A DNA stretch of 64,000 nucleotides from Petrosia ficiformis. Its lineage: Eukaryota; Porifera; Demospongiae; Haplosclerida; Petrosiidae. Location of the stretch: assembly GCA_947044365.1 (NCBI GenBank), contig OX345646.1:6041678-6105677 (forward strand). The letters run 5' to 3'. Both the position numbers and the translations under genes were made by a program. Of this stretch, positions 63,700-64,000 are shown in pieces; the stretch's first letter is position 1; each line of letters opens with the position of its first letter. The notes under the pieces are model-generated. The model searched no databases. It saw nothing but the letters and a program-made list of their open reading frames with translations, and was not told the DNA's origin.

Positions 63700-64000
63700 G
63701 GAACGTCAAATAAATGAATGAATAAGAATTATTATTGCATGTGACATCAATCACATCCAGATGATTATTACAAACTACACATATAACAGGACACAAGGTT
63801 ACGTGGCAATGGCTGGGCTTCAATAGGAACTATATGCAAACACAACGGGAATGCACACAGTTCACACATTTATGTATATATGAATACCAAGTTGTCCGTC
63901 CATGGTTAAGTGGGGATGGCTGGGCTTTAATAGGAACTATATGCACACAGTTAAGCAGTATAATAATACATGTAAATTATAACAAAGTACACATGCAAAC
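51346..64000. repeat. 438/449-base satellite, about 28 copies, open at the window end
   Basis: The unit includes GTTACGTGGCAATGGCTGGG, TTGTCCGTCCATGGTTAAGT, CCCTTGTTCCCTTGTTCTTG and a (GATA)n tract. Length varies (429, 438, 449, 460) by GATA copy number and an indel around CTATAAA(CCTTCC)ATTATCC. It shares the ACATCCAGATGATTATTAC segment with the 474-base satellite. Rare shared variants show blocks of units copied together. A 71-codon frame occurs in nearly every unit, but only because the units are nearly identical. I do not call it a gene. Confidence 0.96.

Overview
The window looks like AT-rich nuclear DNA from a metazoan, most plausibly an early-branching one such as a sponge. Supporting signs are very short spliceosomal introns (about 40-105 bases in most of the recognisable genes), a KMT5A/SET8-type methyltransferase domain, a mitochondrial-type thioredoxin relic, and a Ty3/gypsy LTR element whose primer-binding site matches the 3' end of an animal tRNA-Ser. 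The organism call is inference, since no species-specific marker is visible. There are no operons, rRNA genes, CRISPR arrays or bacterial-style genes.

Layout. 1-1.44 kb: about five copies of a ~290-base repeat carrying splice-like signals, then a broken thioredoxin relic (1.58-1.85 kb). 1.97-9.75 kb: a ~180-base satellite interrupted at 7.04-9.00 kb by an internally deleted gypsy element with LTRs, PBS, PPT and a 5-base target duplication. 9.76-23.55 kb: a 13.8-kb mosaic minisatellite (62/66-base units plus ~300-base spacers), itself inside the 180-base satellite. 24.36-24.95 kb: a 39-base G-rich telomere-like array. 25.9-28.9 kb (minus): gene A. 29.9-32.4 kb: palindrome-bearing ~500-base repeats. 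33.5-36.0 kb (plus): gene B1. 36.6-39.8 kb (plus): gene B2. 41.36-44.6 kb: a 431-base hairpin-rich repeat. 45.3-48.7 kb: an inverted repeat enclosing two small opposed genes. 48.7-51.35 kb: a 474-base satellite. 51.35-64 kb: a 438/449-base satellite that runs off the window end.

The main result is at 25-41 kb. Gene A can be assembled from nine phase-consistent exons into one 808-residue protein: an acidic N-terminus, a KMT5A-like SET domain, an acidic linker, a C2H2 zinc finger and a Crypton-like tyrosine recombinase (YR). About 5 kb away and on the other strand, gene B1 (four exons, 723 residues) is a different YR with a full R-K-HxxR-H-Y signature. It is followed at once by gene B2 (two exons, 901 residues), whose C-terminus is a different, divergent SET domain. 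One YR is thus fused to a SET domain and the other sits beside one. Copies of the palindrome GGGACATATGTCCC or its half-sites lie on both sides of each module. My inference is that these are YR transposons that have acquired histone-methyltransferase-type domains, perhaps to control chromatin at the donor or target site. The palindromes are candidate binding or recombination sites. No function has been shown, and element ends are not fixed.
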